This document shows, one piece after another, positions 26,442 to 35,903 of a stretch of 64,000 nt of DNA (position 1 is its first letter; each line of letters opens with the position of its first letter). Source of the DNA: Propioniciclava tarda (GTDB lineage Bacteria; Actinomycetota; Actinomycetes; Propionibacteriales; Propionibacteriaceae). The notes below the pieces were generated by a model. That model had not been told where the DNA came from and made no database searches. It saw only the letters and a list, made by a program, of their open reading frames with translations. The position numbers and the translations under genes were made by a program. The DNA lies in contig NZ_FXTL01000015.1 in NCBI RefSeq assembly GCF_900182665.1, forward strand, positions 16,340 through 80,339, given 5' to 3'.

Positions 26442-27082
26442 CCCGCTCGCCCCCCGCGCAGCCACGGCGTGACCGCCCTCGCCAGGGCCACAATGGCCAG
26501 GTCGAGAATCAACGCCAAGACGATGCAGGCCACGATGCCGACCACGATCGGGTCGAGGAAATCGCGCGCGAATCCGTCGGTGAAGAGCGAGCCCAACTGG
26601 GCGATGCCGATGAGCGCCGCGACCGACACGATCGACACGTTACTCACCGCAGCGACCCGCAGGCCCGCCGCGATCACGGGCACCGCCAACGGCAGTTCGA
26701 CCGTGACGAAGCGCCGCACCGGACCAATCCCCATCGCGGTCGCCGCCTGTCGCACCTGCTCCGGCACCGACGAGAGTCCGTCGGCGACCGTCCGGACCAA
26801 CAGCGCCACCGTGTACAGCGTCAGCGCCACGATGACGTTCAGCGGGTTGAGGATTCCCAACCCCAGCACGAGCGGCATCAGAACGAACAGCGCCAGCGAC
26901 GGGATCGTGTAGAGCAGCCCGGACGCGGTGATGAGCGGCGTGTACAGCCGCGGGAACCGGGTCGCCAGCCACCCCAGCGGCACGGCCAAGGCCAGGCCCA
27001 CGACGAGCGGGACCACAGCCAAGTAGGCATGCGTCACCAGCAGACCGCCCACCTGCGCGAGGTGATCCAGGAACCACGTCAT
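26438..27082 (-). CDS. osmoprotectant ABC transporter permease (first)
   Basis: Permease of 214 residues, paralogous to the next gene. GWLATRFPRLYTPL, the SVPEQVRQAATAMGIGP EAA loop and the AALIGIAQLGSLFTDG segment are typical of OpuC permeases. The start is ATG 27082, overlapping the ATPase stop as ATGA; the long open frame upstream lies inside the ATPase gene and is not coding. Confidence 0.9.
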   Translation of the reverse strand: MTWFLDHLAQVGGLLVTHAYLAVVPLVVGLALAVPLGWLATRFPRLYTPLITASGLLYTIPSLALFVLMPLVLGLGILNPLNVIVALTLYTVALLVRTVADGLSSVPEQVRQAATAMGIGPVRRFVTVELPLAVPVIAAGLRVAAVSNVSIVSVAALIGIAQLGSLFTDGFARDFLDPIVVGIVACIVLALILDLAIVALARAVTPWLRGGRAG

Positions 27083-28215
27083 GGCGCGCCGTCGCCGTTC
27101 GAACTCGCGGGAGTCCCGTCCGCCGATCCTCCCGCGCCTTCGATCGCCGCCAGGACGTCGTGCGCGCTGACGGTTCCGATGAGGCGCCCGGCATCGTCGG
27201 TCAGGACGCCTCGGCGGCTGGGCGCCGACAGGGCGGCGTCCAGCGCGGCTCGAAGCGAACCGGACGCCCGCGCGACGGTTCCGCCGCGGTGCAGGTCCGA
27301 ACGCTCGACGCGAGCCCCCAGCCGCGCCGGCTCGACCCAGCCGACGGGTGCCCCTGCCTCGTCGACGATCAGCAGCCAAGCCGCGCCCGAGGCGACCGAG
27401 CGCGCGGCGTCCGAGCTGGTACCCAAGACGACCGTGGGCTCCGTGCCGATCGGCACCGAGCCGCCGGGGGCGAACGCCAATCCGCGGTAGCCGCGGTCGC
27501 GGCCCAGGAAGTCGGCGACGAAGTCGTCGGCAGGATCGGCGAGCAGCCGCTCGGGAGACGCGAGCTGCGCCAGCGTGCCCCCGACCCGCAACACGGCCAC
27601 CTGGTCGCCCAGCTTCACCGCCTCGTCGATGTCGTGGGTCACGAACACGATCGTCTTGCCGAGCTCGCCCTGCAGCCGCAGGAACTCGTCCTGCAACTGC
27701 TCGCGGACCTGGGGATCGACCGCGCTGAACGGCTCGTCCATCAGCATGATCGGAGGGTCCGCAGCGAGCGCCCGAGCGACGCCCACCCGCTGCTGTTGGC
27801 CACCCGAGAGCTGGTTCGGGTAGCGCTTCGCCAGCGACGTCGAGAGCCCCATGCGTTCGAGCAGCTCCATCGCGGACGCCCGCGCCTGCGTCTTGGGCAC
27901 CCCCAGCAGCAGCGGAACGGTGGCGATGTTGTCGAGCACCGTGCGGTGCGGGAAAAGCCCGCCGCTCTGAATCACGTAGCCCATGCCACGTCGCAGTTCG
28001 TCGGCGTTCATGCCGGAGATGTCTCGGCCGTCGACGGTGATGCTTCCCGACGTCGGCTCGATCATCTTGTTGATCATCCGCAGCGAGGTCGTCTTGCCGC
28101 AGCCGGAGGGCCCGACCAACACCGTGATCTGGCCCGTGGGCGCCTCCAGCGTCAGGCCGTCGACCGCAACGGTTCCGTCGGGGTACGTCTTGCGGACGTC
28201 GCTGAACCGGATCAC
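27079..28215 (-). CDS. osmoprotectant ABC transporter ATPase with C-terminal CBS-like domain
   Basis: ATPase of 378 residues of the OpuCA/ProV type. Walker A is GPSGCGKTT, the signature LSGGQQQR, Walker B IMLMDEPFSAVD and the H-loop VTHDIDEA. After about residue 240 a CBS-like regulatory part follows (LLIVDEAGAPVGWVEP, VLTDDAGRLIGTVSAHDVLAAI), which in OpuCA-type proteins senses ionic strength or cyclic dinucleotides. GTG 28215, 6 bases after AGAAGG, fits the family N-terminus (VIRFSDVRKTYPDG). First gene of the operon. Confidence 0.9.
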   Translation of the reverse strand: MIRFSDVRKTYPDGTVAVDGLTLEAPTGQITVLVGPSGCGKTTSLRMINKMIEPTSGSITVDGRDISGMNADELRRGMGYVIQSGGLFPHRTVLDNIATVPLLLGVPKTQARASAMELLERMGLSTSLAKRYPNQLSGGQQQRVGVARALAADPPIMLMDEPFSAVDPQVREQLQDEFLRLQGELGKTIVFVTHDIDEAVKLGDQVAVLRVGGTLAQLASPERLLADPADDFVADFLGRDRGYRGLAFAPGGSVPIGTEPTVVLGTSSDAARSVASGAAWLLIVDEAGAPVGWVEPARLGARVERSDLHRGGTVARASGSLRAALDAALSAPSRRGVLTDDAGRLIGTVSAHDVLAAIEGAGGSADGTPASSNGDGAP

Positions 28216-28238
28216 GCGCGGCCCTTCTGCTGGGGTTT

Positions 28239-28257
28239 GGACGCCCCAGGGGCGTCC
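28239..28257. repeat. inverted pair of the GGACGCC motif
   Basis: GGACGCCCCAGGGGCGTCC: two 9-base arms meeting at one central base, in the 136-base gap upstream of the osmoprotectant operon. It could act as a terminator for the upstream RNase gene or as an operator. Confidence 0.6.
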
Positions 28258-28351
28258 CGTCAAGCCAGGCTAGAGACGGCTGCTGACAATTCCAGGACCG
28301 TTCTGCGCGCTACAACCATGCGCAGCGGGATCTGATTCCCGCGCGTTCCCC

Positions 28352-29776
28352 TCAGAGGGCGCTGAACAGCACGGTGCCTTGCACGAGATCGACCGCCTCC
28401 AGCCGCACCTGGACCTCGTGGCCCAACGCAACCTTGCCCTTGACACGCGCCGCGACGGCCGGGGACGCCACCTGGACGACTCCCCCATCGCCGCGCTGGT
28501 CCAGCTCGATGACGACGCCGGTGAAGGTCTGGCCGAGGTGGCCCTGCATCACCAACGCCTCGACGAGGTCGACGATGCCGCGCTCGTACTTCTTGGCACG
28601 GATGTCGGCCGACTCCATGGTGGCCGGCAGCCCCGGCAGCGCCGTCCGCACCCAGTCGGGCACGGGCTGACCCGAACAGATCGACAGGCAGACCTCGCCC
28701 GCGTACCGGTCGACGAGGCGCCGCAGCGGGGCCGTGCAGTGCGCGTACTCCACCGCCAGTGCCGCATGGAAGCGCTGCTCTGGCACCGTCCCGTCGAAGG
28801 CCGCGTAGCCGGCCCCCCGGAACAGCCGCGTGCAGGCGTTCAGCATCGCGGCCTGCCCGGGCACCGCGGGGTCCAGCGACCGAACGAATTCCGCGTACGG
28901 CATGGAACCCGGCCACGTGAGTCGCAGGCCCTTCGCCACGTGGCGCAGCCGGTCAATGTCGCCCTGCCGGGCCGGCGGGAGCGTCCGCAGGATGCCGATC
29001 TTCGCCCCCAGCATCAGCTCGGCAGCCGCCATGCCGGTCAGCAGGGAGATCTGGGCGTTCCAGTCCTCGACCGGCAGGGTCGTCCGGAAGGCCAGCTCCC
29101 ACGTGCCGCCCTGGGTCAGCACCACTTGTTCCGGAGCCGACAGGCTGACGCCGCCACGGGCCACCTCCTGCGCCTGCCGCAGCTGTCCCACCACCTTCAG
29201 CAACTGCAACGACTCGGACGCCGTCCCGCCGTCCAGCGCCGCCTGGACGCCCTCGTAGGTCAGCTGTTCGCGGCTTTGGACGCGCGCTCGCGAGACCTTC
29301 TTCGAGGTCATCGCGCCGGCGGCGTCCAACGTGATCTCCCACAGCAGCGCCGGCCGGACGACGCCGGGCAACAGCGAGGCCGCGCCCTCGGACAGGACCG
29401 GCGGATGCAACGGCGTCCGCAACGAAGGGGCGTAGAGGGTCTCGCCGCGGGCGTGCGCCTCGGCGTCGATCGCGCCACCTGGACGCACGAAGGCCGCCAC
29501 CTCGGCGATCGCGTAATGGACGACGTACCCGTCCCCGGACCGCTCGATGTGCAGCGCCTGGTCGAGATCCTTCGACCCCTCCGGGTCGATGGTCACGAAC
29601 TCGATGTCGGTGCGGTCGGCTTCCGGGAGAACCACAGCGGACGCCGCGGCCTCAGCCTCGGCCAGCACCGCGTCCGGGAACGACGACGGGACGCCGAGAG
29701 CCTCGCGCAGCCGCGCGACGCCTTCGGTCAGGGCCTCGGGGATGTCCTCGGCGGCGGCGAAGTGGAGGGCTGGCAT
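28352..29776 (-). CDS. RNB-domain (RNase II family) exoribonuclease
   Basis: A protein of 474 residues with the RNB catalytic domain: TIDPEGSKDLDQALHIE carries the Asp ligands, and YAHCTAPLRRLVDRY is the conserved arginine-rich segment. It should degrade RNA 3' to 5'. It is shorter than E. coli RNase II (about 640 residues), lacks obvious N-terminal cold-shock domains, and ends with a short S1-like beta-barrel (GVVIELDQRGDGGVVQVA). Actinobacterial short RNB proteins of this type are common. A GAAGGA sequence precedes the ATG. Confidence 0.88.
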   Translation of the reverse strand: MPALHFAAAEDIPEALTEGVARLREALGVPSSFPDAVLAEAEAAASAVVLPEADRTDIEFVTIDPEGSKDLDQALHIERSGDGYVVHYAIAEVAAFVRPGGAIDAEAHARGETLYAPSLRTPLHPPVLSEGAASLLPGVVRPALLWEITLDAAGAMTSKKVSRARVQSREQLTYEGVQAALDGGTASESLQLLKVVGQLRQAQEVARGGVSLSAPEQVVLTQGGTWELAFRTTLPVEDWNAQISLLTGMAAAELMLGAKIGILRTLPPARQGDIDRLRHVAKGLRLTWPGSMPYAEFVRSLDPAVPGQAAMLNACTRLFRGAGYAAFDGTVPEQRFHAALAVEYAHCTAPLRRLVDRYAGEVCLSICSGQPVPDWVRTALPGLPATMESADIRAKKYERGIVDLVEALVMQGHLGQTFTGVVIELDQRGDGGVVQVASPAVAARVKGKVALGHEVQVRLEAVDLVQGTVLFSAL

Positions 29777-29804
29777 GGTCGCGTCCTTCGGTCGGCCGAG
29801 AGGA

Positions 29805-30545
29805 TCAGTGGGCGTCGGCGGCGCGGACGAGGATGCGGTTGCACTCCTCGCAGCGGAGAACGTCGTCCGCTGGCGCCGCCATGAACCGGGCGAGATCGGA
29901 CGCCGTCAGCGTCAGCTGACAGCCGCTGCAGCGCCCGTTCGCCAGGAGGGCTGCGCCCGTACCCCCGGACCGTTCGGCGGTCTTCGCGTAGGCGGCCAGG
30001 AGGTCCGCGGGCAGTCCGGACGCGAGCTGCGCGCGCTCGGCGCCGTGCGAGGCGAGCTCGGCGTCCAGCACGGCCAACTGGGCGTCACGGGAGGCCATCA
30101 GCGCACGGAGCTCTTCTTCGACGCCGCTCTTGCGGGCGGCGAGCTCGGCGAGCTCGCTCTGGGAGGTTTCGAGGCGCTCCATGACGTCGAGTTCGACGTC
30201 CTCGAGCTCGCCGATGCGCCGGACCAGGGACGCGATCTCGTCCAGCATCGCCTGCAGCTGCTTGGGATCGGTGATGCTGCCGTCGTCGACCCGCTTCCGG
30301 TCGCGGGCGAGCCGCTCGCGCACCGGCGCCAGATCGCCCTCGGAGCGGGCCTGCTCCTGTTCCAGGTCGTAGATGCGGGTCTTGACCGCCGTCACGCGCT
30401 CGCCGATCGTGCCGCGCTCGGCCTGGGCCCTGGCGATCTGAGCGTGCTCGGGGAGCTGGCGGCGGCGGTGCTGCACCTGCGCGACGGTGGTGTCGACGGC
30501 CTGCAGGTCGAGCAACCGCTGTTGCGCCTCGGGTGCTGCCTTCAT
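29805..30545 (-). CDS. CdsZ-type zinc-ribbon coiled-coil protein
   Basis: A protein of 246 residues. Residues about 10-180 form a long charged coiled coil (RRRQLPEHAQIARAQAE, LARDRKRVDDG), and the C-terminus is a C4 zinc ribbon with CSGCQ and CEECN pairs. This is the family of M. tuberculosis Rv2229c and chlamydial CdsZ; a nucleic-acid-binding role is suggested for it but not proven. It lies 28 bases upstream of the RNase gene on the same strand, so both may be co-expressed. It is divergent from the histidine phosphatase. Confidence 0.85.
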   Translation of the reverse strand: MKAAPEAQQRLLDLQAVDTTVAQVQHRRRQLPEHAQIARAQAERGTIGERVTAVKTRIYDLEQEQARSEGDLAPVRERLARDRKRVDDGSITDPKQLQAMLDEIASLVRRIGELEDVELDVMERLETSQSELAELAARKSGVEEELRALMASRDAQLAVLDAELASHGAERAQLASGLPADLLAAYAKTAERSGGTGAALLANGRCSGCQLTLTASDLARFMAAPADDVLRCEECNRILVRAADAH

Positions 30546-30642
30546 TGGTCGCCATCCTCTCCCTCGCGACGCACACCGGCTGGATCCGTCGTCAGCCGCA
30601 CCTTATCGCGGGGCGCCGACGGCGTCGGGCGCCCTGACCCGC

Positions 30643-30648
30643 CAGGAT
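30643..30648 (+). promoter_or_regulatory. -10-like box CAGGAT
   Basis: CAGGAT ends 6 bases before the ATG at 30655. Confidence 0.35.
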
Positions 30649-30654
30649 GGGGCC

Positions 30655-31215
30655 ATGACCGACCTGTACCTCGTCCGGCATGGCGAGACGGCCTGGAGCA
30701 AGTCCGGGCAGCACACCTCCACCACTGACCTCGACCTGACGGCCAACGGCGAGGACCAGGCTCGCGCCCTCACCGGACGTCTCAACCGGGCCGACTTCGG
30801 CCTCGTGCTGTGCAGCCCCCGCCAGCGGGCCCAGGACACCGCCCGCCTCGCCGGCTTCGGCGACTTCGAGGTCGAGCCCAACCTCGCCGAATGGAACTAC
30901 GGCGACTACGAGGGGCTCACGTCGGCACAGATCCGCGAACGCCACCCCGGGTGGCGCATCTGGTTCAACGGCTGCCCCGGCGGCGAGGACGCGCTCGAGG
31001 TCCGCCGCCGCCTCACGCGCGTGGTCGACCGCGTCCGGTCGTCCGGCGTTGACAAGGCCATTTGCTTCGGCCACGGGCACGCGTCCCGCGTCCTGGCGCT
31101 GGCGTGGCTGGACTTCCCGATCATCTTTGGCCAGAGCTTCCCCGTCGAAGTGGCGTCCGTGTCGGTCCTGGGGCGCGAGAAGGAGTCCTGGGCCGTCCTG
31201 CGCTGGAACAGCTGA
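30655..31215 (+). CDS. histidine phosphatase (phosphoglycerate mutase-like)
   Basis: Phosphatase of 186 residues with the catalytic LVRHGET at residues 5-11, a second Arg in SPRQRAQDTA, the acid Glu in EWNYGDYEG and the second His in FGHGHASR. In M. tuberculosis a related domain is fused to RNase H (Rv2228c) next to the zinc-ribbon gene, so the CdsZ neighbour is conserved context. Substrate not known. The frame is open upstream, but the family N-terminus starts at ATG 30655. Confidence 0.9.
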   Translation: MTDLYLVRHGETAWSKSGQHTSTTDLDLTANGEDQARALTGRLNRADFGLVLCSPRQRAQDTARLAGFGDFEVEPNLAEWNYGDYEGLTSAQIRERHPGWRIWFNGCPGGEDALEVRRRLTRVVDRVRSSGVDKAICFGHGHASRVLALAWLDFPIIFGQSFPVEVASVSVLGREKESWAVLRWNS

Positions 31216-31298
31216 GTGAATCGAACGCCATCCGCCGTCCGACCGTGCGGTGGTGCGGCGGTCGTAGGGTTGCCCTCAGGCTAAGGGAAGGACGAACC

Positions 31299-32786
31299 AT
31301 GACCGAGAAGAACACTGAGCAGGCGCCAGACAGCACGCCGCCCAAGCCGTTCAGCGACGCGTTCGTGGCCTTCATCCCGCAGGGCTGGGCTCCCTACCCG
31401 GCCGAACTCCCCGGCCGCCTCCCGGCCGCCGAGCACACGGCCCCTCGCCGGGACGCCGTCGCCGCGGCCTTCCCGGGCGAGCGCCTGGTCATCCCCGCCG
31501 GCGGGCTGCGGACCCGCTCCAACGACACCGACTACGGCTTCCGTCCGCACAGCGCCTTCGCGCACCTCACCGGCCTCGGCGCCGACCGCGAGCCGGACGC
31601 CGTGCTCGTCATTGAGCCAACGCCCGACGGCCACGTCGACACCCTGTACTTCCGTCCGCGTGCGCCGCGCACCGACCCCGAGTTCTACGCCGACCACCGC
31701 TACGGCGAGATGTGGGTGGGTCAGCGCGAGTCGCTGGACGAGATGTCAGCCCTCACCGGACTCACCTGCGCGCCGGCGTCCGAGCTGGTCTCGGCCGTCA
31801 CGGCAGACGCCGCCGTCGTCCGGATCGTCCGCGGCGTGGACGAACGGCTCCAGACCCTGGTGGACGCCGCACGCGCGGCCCGCGGCGTCCACAAGATCGA
31901 AGAACTGGACGCCGAACTGGAGCGCTGCCTGTCCGAGCTACGCCTGGTGAAGGACGCCTTCGAGATCGAGGAACTGCAGCGCGCCTGCGACGACACGGCC
32001 GTCGCGTTCGAGGCGGTCGTCCGCGATCTGCCCCACGCCGTGGACGCCGGACGCGGCGAGCGCTGGGTCGAGGGCGTCTTCGGCCTGCACGCGCGGCACC
32101 GCGGCAACGCCGTCGGCTACGACACCATCGCGGCCTCCGGCGACCACGCGTGCACCCTGCACTGGATCCGCAACGACGGCGACCTGAGCCCCGACGACCT
32201 CATCCTGCTCGACGCCGGCATCGAACGCGACAGCCTCTACACCGCGGACGTCACCCGGACGCTTCCGATCTCCGGACGCTTCACCCCGGCGCAGCGCAAG
32301 GTCTACGAGGCCGTCCTGGACGCCCAGGCCGCCGGCTTCGCGGCTGCCAAGCCGGGCGCGACCTTCATCGACGTCCACAACGCGGCGGTGCGGGTCATCG
32401 CCGAGCGGCTGCACGAGTGGGGCCTGCTTCCGGTGCCGGTCGAGGAGTCGCTCGACCCCCACCGCGGCGGGCAGCACCGGCGCTGGATGGTCCACGGGAC
32501 GTCGCATCATCTCGGCCTCGACGTGCACGACTGCGCCCAGGCCCGCAACGAGTACTACCGGCAGGGCACCATCAAGCCGGGCATGGTGTTCACGGTTGAG
32601 CCGGGCCTGTACTTCAAGGCCACGGACGAACTGGTGCCCGCCGACCTGCGCGGCATCGGCGTCCGGATCGAGGACGACATCGTCATCACCGACGACGGTT
32701 ACCGGATCCTGTCCGACAAGCTGCCGCGAACCGTCGACGACATCGAGTCGTGGATGGCGTCCCTGCTCGACGGTGGCCGAGACTGA
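31299..32786 (+). CDS. pepP: Xaa-Pro aminopeptidase
   Basis: M24B metallopeptidase of 495 residues that removes N-terminal residues preceding proline. An aminopeptidase P N-terminal domain (about 30-200: IPQGWAPYPAELPGR, YFRPRAPRTDPEFY) precedes the pita-bread domain with ligands in LLDAGIERD, YTADVTRT, VHGTSHHLGLDVHD, FTVEPGLYF and GVRIEDDIV. A GGAAGGA sequence sets ATG 31299. corA follows 4 bases downstream. Confidence 0.94.
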   Translation: MTEKNTEQAPDSTPPKPFSDAFVAFIPQGWAPYPAELPGRLPAAEHTAPRRDAVAAAFPGERLVIPAGGLRTRSNDTDYGFRPHSAFAHLTGLGADREPDAVLVIEPTPDGHVDTLYFRPRAPRTDPEFYADHRYGEMWVGQRESLDEMSALTGLTCAPASELVSAVTADAAVVRIVRGVDERLQTLVDAARAARGVHKIEELDAELERCLSELRLVKDAFEIEELQRACDDTAVAFEAVVRDLPHAVDAGRGERWVEGVFGLHARHRGNAVGYDTIAASGDHACTLHWIRNDGDLSPDDLILLDAGIERDSLYTADVTRTLPISGRFTPAQRKVYEAVLDAQAAGFAAAKPGATFIDVHNAAVRVIAERLHEWGLLPVPVEESLDPHRGGQHRRWMVHGTSHHLGLDVHDCAQARNEYYRQGTIKPGMVFTVEPGLYFKATDELVPADLRGIGVRIEDDIVITDDGYRILSDKLPRTVDDIESWMASLLDGGRD

Positions 32787-32790
32787 CCCC

Positions 32791-33891
32791 ATGGGCGACT
32801 GGATCACCTCGTACCCGATCGACCCGGTGCGCCGCGTGCCGAGCTGGCGCGGCCGCGGTCCGGCGCGACCGCTGCGCACGAGTGTGCCTCGCTCCCCCGG
32901 ACCAGGGCTGGTCTGGCGCTGGTACGTCGACGGACGCCCGCGCGAGGACGCGTCCTACGACGAGGCGATCGAGCAGGCGCGCGGCGGAGTGGGCTACCTC
33001 TGGGTGGGCCTGCACGATCCGGACGAGGCCACGATGGCCGATCTCACCCGGCGCTTCGACCTGCACGAGCTGGCGACCGAGGACGTCTTGGAGGGCCACC
33101 GCCGATCCAAGCTCGAGCAGTTCGACGACGACCTGTTCATGGTGATTTCAACCGTTGACTACGTCGAACACGACCGGGTCGACGAGTCGAGCGAGATCGT
33201 GTCGACGGGCGAGGTCATGGTGTTCATGGGCTCGTGGTACGTGATCACGGCCCGCAAGAAGGGACGTGCCCTCATCAAGTCGCTGCGCGCGTCCTTCGAG
33301 AGCGACCCCGAAGAGGTCGCGATGGGCCCCTGGCGGGTGCTCTATCGCGTGCTCGACATCATCATCGACGACTTCAACCAGACGGCTCTGGAGATGGAGA
33401 ACGACGTCGAGGAGGTCGAGTCCGCCGTCTTCGCCAAGGACGGCCAGCGCGCCGTCCGCCTGCCGTACCAGTTGAAGCGCGAGCTGATCGAGTTCAAGCG
33501 GTGCGTCCTGCCGCTGGCGCAGCCGGTCGGCCAGCTGCAGTCGCGGCGCTTCGAGCCGCTCGTGGACGCCGAGGCGCAGAACTACTTCCGCGAACTGGCC
33601 GAGCACCTCCAGTCCACGCGCGAGGCCATCGTCAGCATGGACGACATCCTCACGACGATCCTGCAGGCGGCGCTCGCACAGGCGTCCTTCGCCGACAACC
33701 AGGACATGCGCAAGATCTCCGCGGCGGTGGCCATCCTGGCCATCCCGACCACGATCGGCGCGGTCTACGGCATGAACTTCGACAACATGCCCGAGTTGCA
33801 CACCGAGTACGGCTACTTCGTCGTCTTGAGCGTCATGTTGATGGGCATGCTCGTGACCTACCTGCTGTTCCGCCGCTTCCGCTGGATCTGA
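32791..33891 (+). CDS. corA: CorA-type magnesium/divalent cation transporter
   Basis: CorA channel subunit of 366 residues. The large cytoplasmic domain has the usual alpha/beta funnel, with the long helix ending near residue 300. Two membrane helices follow (AAVAILAIPTTIGAVYG and YFVVLSVMLMGMLVTYLLF), with the signature YGMNFDNMPE (GMN) between them. A positively charged C-terminus (RRFRWI) ends the protein. It functions as a homopentamer for Mg2+ uptake. A weak GAGACT box lies 6 bases upstream, so it may also have its own promoter. Confidence 0.94.
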   Translation: MGDWITSYPIDPVRRVPSWRGRGPARPLRTSVPRSPGPGLVWRWYVDGRPREDASYDEAIEQARGGVGYLWVGLHDPDEATMADLTRRFDLHELATEDVLEGHRRSKLEQFDDDLFMVISTVDYVEHDRVDESSEIVSTGEVMVFMGSWYVITARKKGRALIKSLRASFESDPEEVAMGPWRVLYRVLDIIIDDFNQTALEMENDVEEVESAVFAKDGQRAVRLPYQLKRELIEFKRCVLPLAQPVGQLQSRRFEPLVDAEAQNYFRELAEHLQSTREAIVSMDDILTTILQAALAQASFADNQDMRKISAAVAILAIPTTIGAVYGMNFDNMPELHTEYGYFVVLSVMLMGMLVTYLLFRRFRWI

Positions 33892-33901
33892 GAACCCAGC
33901 C

Positions 33902-33927
33902 GGACGCCGACGCGCGAGTCGGCGTCC
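33902..33927. terminator. hairpin built from an inverted GGACGCC pair after corA
   Basis: GGACGCCGAC, six bases, GTCGGCGTCC: a perfect 10-base stem 10 bases after the corA stop. There is no T-run. It probably ends the pepP-corA transcript. Confidence 0.6.
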
Positions 33928-33979
33928 ACTAGGCAACCTGAGTGGGTTCCGAGGCGTGGGTGTCCTAAGGTTCGGTGGC

Positions 33980-35293
33980 GTGAGCGATCTGAAGACAAAG
34001 GTGTTCCTCGACGAGTCCGACATCCCGACGCACTGGTACAACATCGTCGCCGATCTCCCGACTCCCCCCGCCCCGCATCTGCACCCCGGCACCCAGCAGC
34101 CGCTGTCGCCGGACGACATGACGGCCCTCTTCCCGATGGGCCTCATCGAGCAGGAGGCGGCGACGGAGCGCTGGATCGAGATCCCGCCGGAAGTCCAGGA
34201 GATCTACCGCCTCTGGCGTCCGTCGCCGCTGCACCGCGCCCGCCGGCTGGAGAAGGCGCTCGGCACGACCGCGCGCATCTACTACAAGTACGAGGGCGAG
34301 AGCCCGGTCGGCTCGCACAAGACCAACTCGGCCGTGCCGCAGGCCTTCTACAACAAAGTCGCAGGCAAGAAGCGGCTGACGACCGAGACCGGCGCCGGCC
34401 AGTGGGGCGCCGCGCTCGCGTTCGCCACCCAGGTGTTCGGCCTCGACTGCGACGTCTTCCAGGTGCGCAACACGTACGAGGGCAAGCCGTACCGTCGCCT
34501 GCTGATGCAGGTCTTCGGGGCGTCCGTGACGCCGTCGCCGTCCATGACGACCGCTGCCGGACGCGCCCTCAACGAGCGCTTCCCCGGCACGACGGGCTCG
34601 CTGGGCATGGCCATCTCTGAGGCGATCGAGCTGGCCGTCCAGGACCCGGACGCCTCGTACGCCCTCGGCTCCGTGTTGAACCACGTGTGCCTGCACCAGA
34701 CGATCATCGGCCAGGAGGCGCTCAAGCAGCTCGCGGTCTTCGGCGAGGACGTGCCCGACTACCTGTTCGCGTGCGCCGGCGGCGGCTCGAACCTGGCCGG
34801 CATCTCGTTCCCGTTCGTCCGGCAGAACCTGCTGGGCCACGCGAACGTGAAGATCGTGGCCTGCGAGCCCGCGGCCGCGCCGTCGCTGACCCAGGGCGAG
34901 TTCCGCTATGACTTCGGCGACAGCTCGAACATGACGCCGCTGCTGAAGATGTACACGCTCGGCAACGCGTTCGTTCCGGATCCGGTGCACGCGGGCGGCC
35001 TGCGCTACCACGGCATGGCGCCGCTGGTCTCGCACTGCTACCACGAGGGGCTGATCGGCGCGATCGCCGTCAAGCAGCGCGAGGCGTTCGAGGCGGGCAC
35101 GCTGTTCGCGCGAGCCGAGGGTATCGTCCCGGCGTCCGAGTCGTCGCACGCGATCGCTGGAGCGGTCCGGCAGGCGAAGCAGGCGGCCGAGGACGGCACG
35201 TCCCCGGTCATCCTGATCGGCGTCTCCGGGTCGGGCCAGCTGGATCTGCCCGCCTTCGCCGAGTACGCCGCCGGCGACATGCTGGACGCCTAG
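33980..35293 (+). CDS. trpB2: TrpB2-type tryptophan synthase beta-like protein
   Basis: PLP enzyme of 437 residues of the TrpB2 branch. The PLP lysine is in GSHKTNSAVPQ, the glycine-rich phosphate loop is CAGGGSNLAG, and the N-terminal WYNIVADLP plus the ETGAGQWGAALA segment are TrpB2-specific. TrpB2 makes tryptophan from indole and serine, independently of TrpA. No other trp gene is in the window, so it probably salvages indole or acts on another substrate. GTG 33980 fits the family start, with a TAAGGT box 8 bases upstream. Confidence 0.92.
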   Translation: MSDLKTKVFLDESDIPTHWYNIVADLPTPPAPHLHPGTQQPLSPDDMTALFPMGLIEQEAATERWIEIPPEVQEIYRLWRPSPLHRARRLEKALGTTARIYYKYEGESPVGSHKTNSAVPQAFYNKVAGKKRLTTETGAGQWGAALAFATQVFGLDCDVFQVRNTYEGKPYRRLLMQVFGASVTPSPSMTTAAGRALNERFPGTTGSLGMAISEAIELAVQDPDASYALGSVLNHVCLHQTIIGQEALKQLAVFGEDVPDYLFACAGGGSNLAGISFPFVRQNLLGHANVKIVACEPAAAPSLTQGEFRYDFGDSSNMTPLLKMYTLGNAFVPDPVHAGGLRYHGMAPLVSHCYHEGLIGAIAVKQREAFEAGTLFARAEGIVPASESSHAIAGAVRQAKQAAEDGTSPVILIGVSGSGQLDLPAFAEYAAGDMLDA

Positions 35294-35350
35294 GGCGAGG
35301 TGACCGGGGCCCATTCGGTTGGACGCTCGCGGCCAGCGTCGTCGTGCGTT

Positions 35351-35400
35351 GGCTGAGCTTGTCGAAGCCCCTGCTTGCGGCTCCGACAAGCTCGGTCAGC
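35351..35400. repeat. inverted CTGAGCTTGTCGAAG/CGACAAGCTC repeat pair
   Basis: GCTGAGCTTGTCGAAGCC and GGCTCCGACAAGCTCGGTCAGC face each other and can form a long imperfect hairpin between trpB2 and the convergent DUF2752 gene. It may serve as a bidirectional terminator. Confidence 0.65.
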
Positions 35401-35413
35401 GTTTGCGCGGCGC

Positions 35414-35860
35414 CTAGAGCGGCGTCCCCGGCAGGTTGCGGGCGACGGCGAACAGCAGGCCGAGGATGCCCAGAACGGCCCAGAGGCGGTCGCCGCGCAG
35501 GAGTGCTGGAGTGCGAAGAGGCGGCGAGGCGCCAGCAAGTTCGGCGAGCGTCCAGGCGGTCACCGCGGTGACCCCGGCCAGGATCAGAAAGACGAACGGG
35601 TTCGCAGCGAACGCGCCGGGGACGTCCGCGGCCAGCAGGCGCATACCGAGGTGCGTCGCGCCGCACAGGGGACAGAGCGTTCCGGTCAGGACGCGCCATG
35701 GGCACGGCAAGCCGTAACCCGCCACCCCCGCCGCGGACAGAGCCAGCCCAGCGGCACCGAATGCGGCCAAGCCTCTCAGGCGCTCACGAGCGGCGACGCG
35801 AGCCTCCGGCCCGCTCGGGCACGGGGAGGTGACCCCCTCGCCAGGGCCGACCGACTTCAA
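35414..35860 (-). CDS. DUF2752 membrane protein
   Basis: A small membrane protein of about 148 residues with three hydrophobic segments and the DUF2752 signature CPLCGATHLG after PCPWRVLTGTL. The function is unknown. The start is uncertain: the open frame reaches 35938, but that would overlap the RDD gene start on the other strand. TTG 35860 with a weak AAGG upstream is one choice, and ATG 35905 another. It is divergent from the RDD gene. Confidence 0.68.
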   Translation of the reverse strand: MKSVGPGEGVTSPCPSGPEARVAARERLRGLAAFGAAGLALSAAGVAGYGLPCPWRVLTGTLCPLCGATHLGMRLLAADVPGAFAANPFVFLILAGVTAVTAWTLAELAGASPPLRTPALLRGDRLWAVLGILGLLFAVARNLPGTPL

Positions 35861-35903
35861 TACGATCGACCTTGCCCTAGTTCCACCATCCGAGGACGCA
35901 TTC

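Noticed and set aside
26438..27379. Permease with an Arg-rich N-terminal domain
   Set aside because: The added part lies inside the ATPase gene; ATG 27082 overlaps its stop as ATGA, as between the other genes of the operon.
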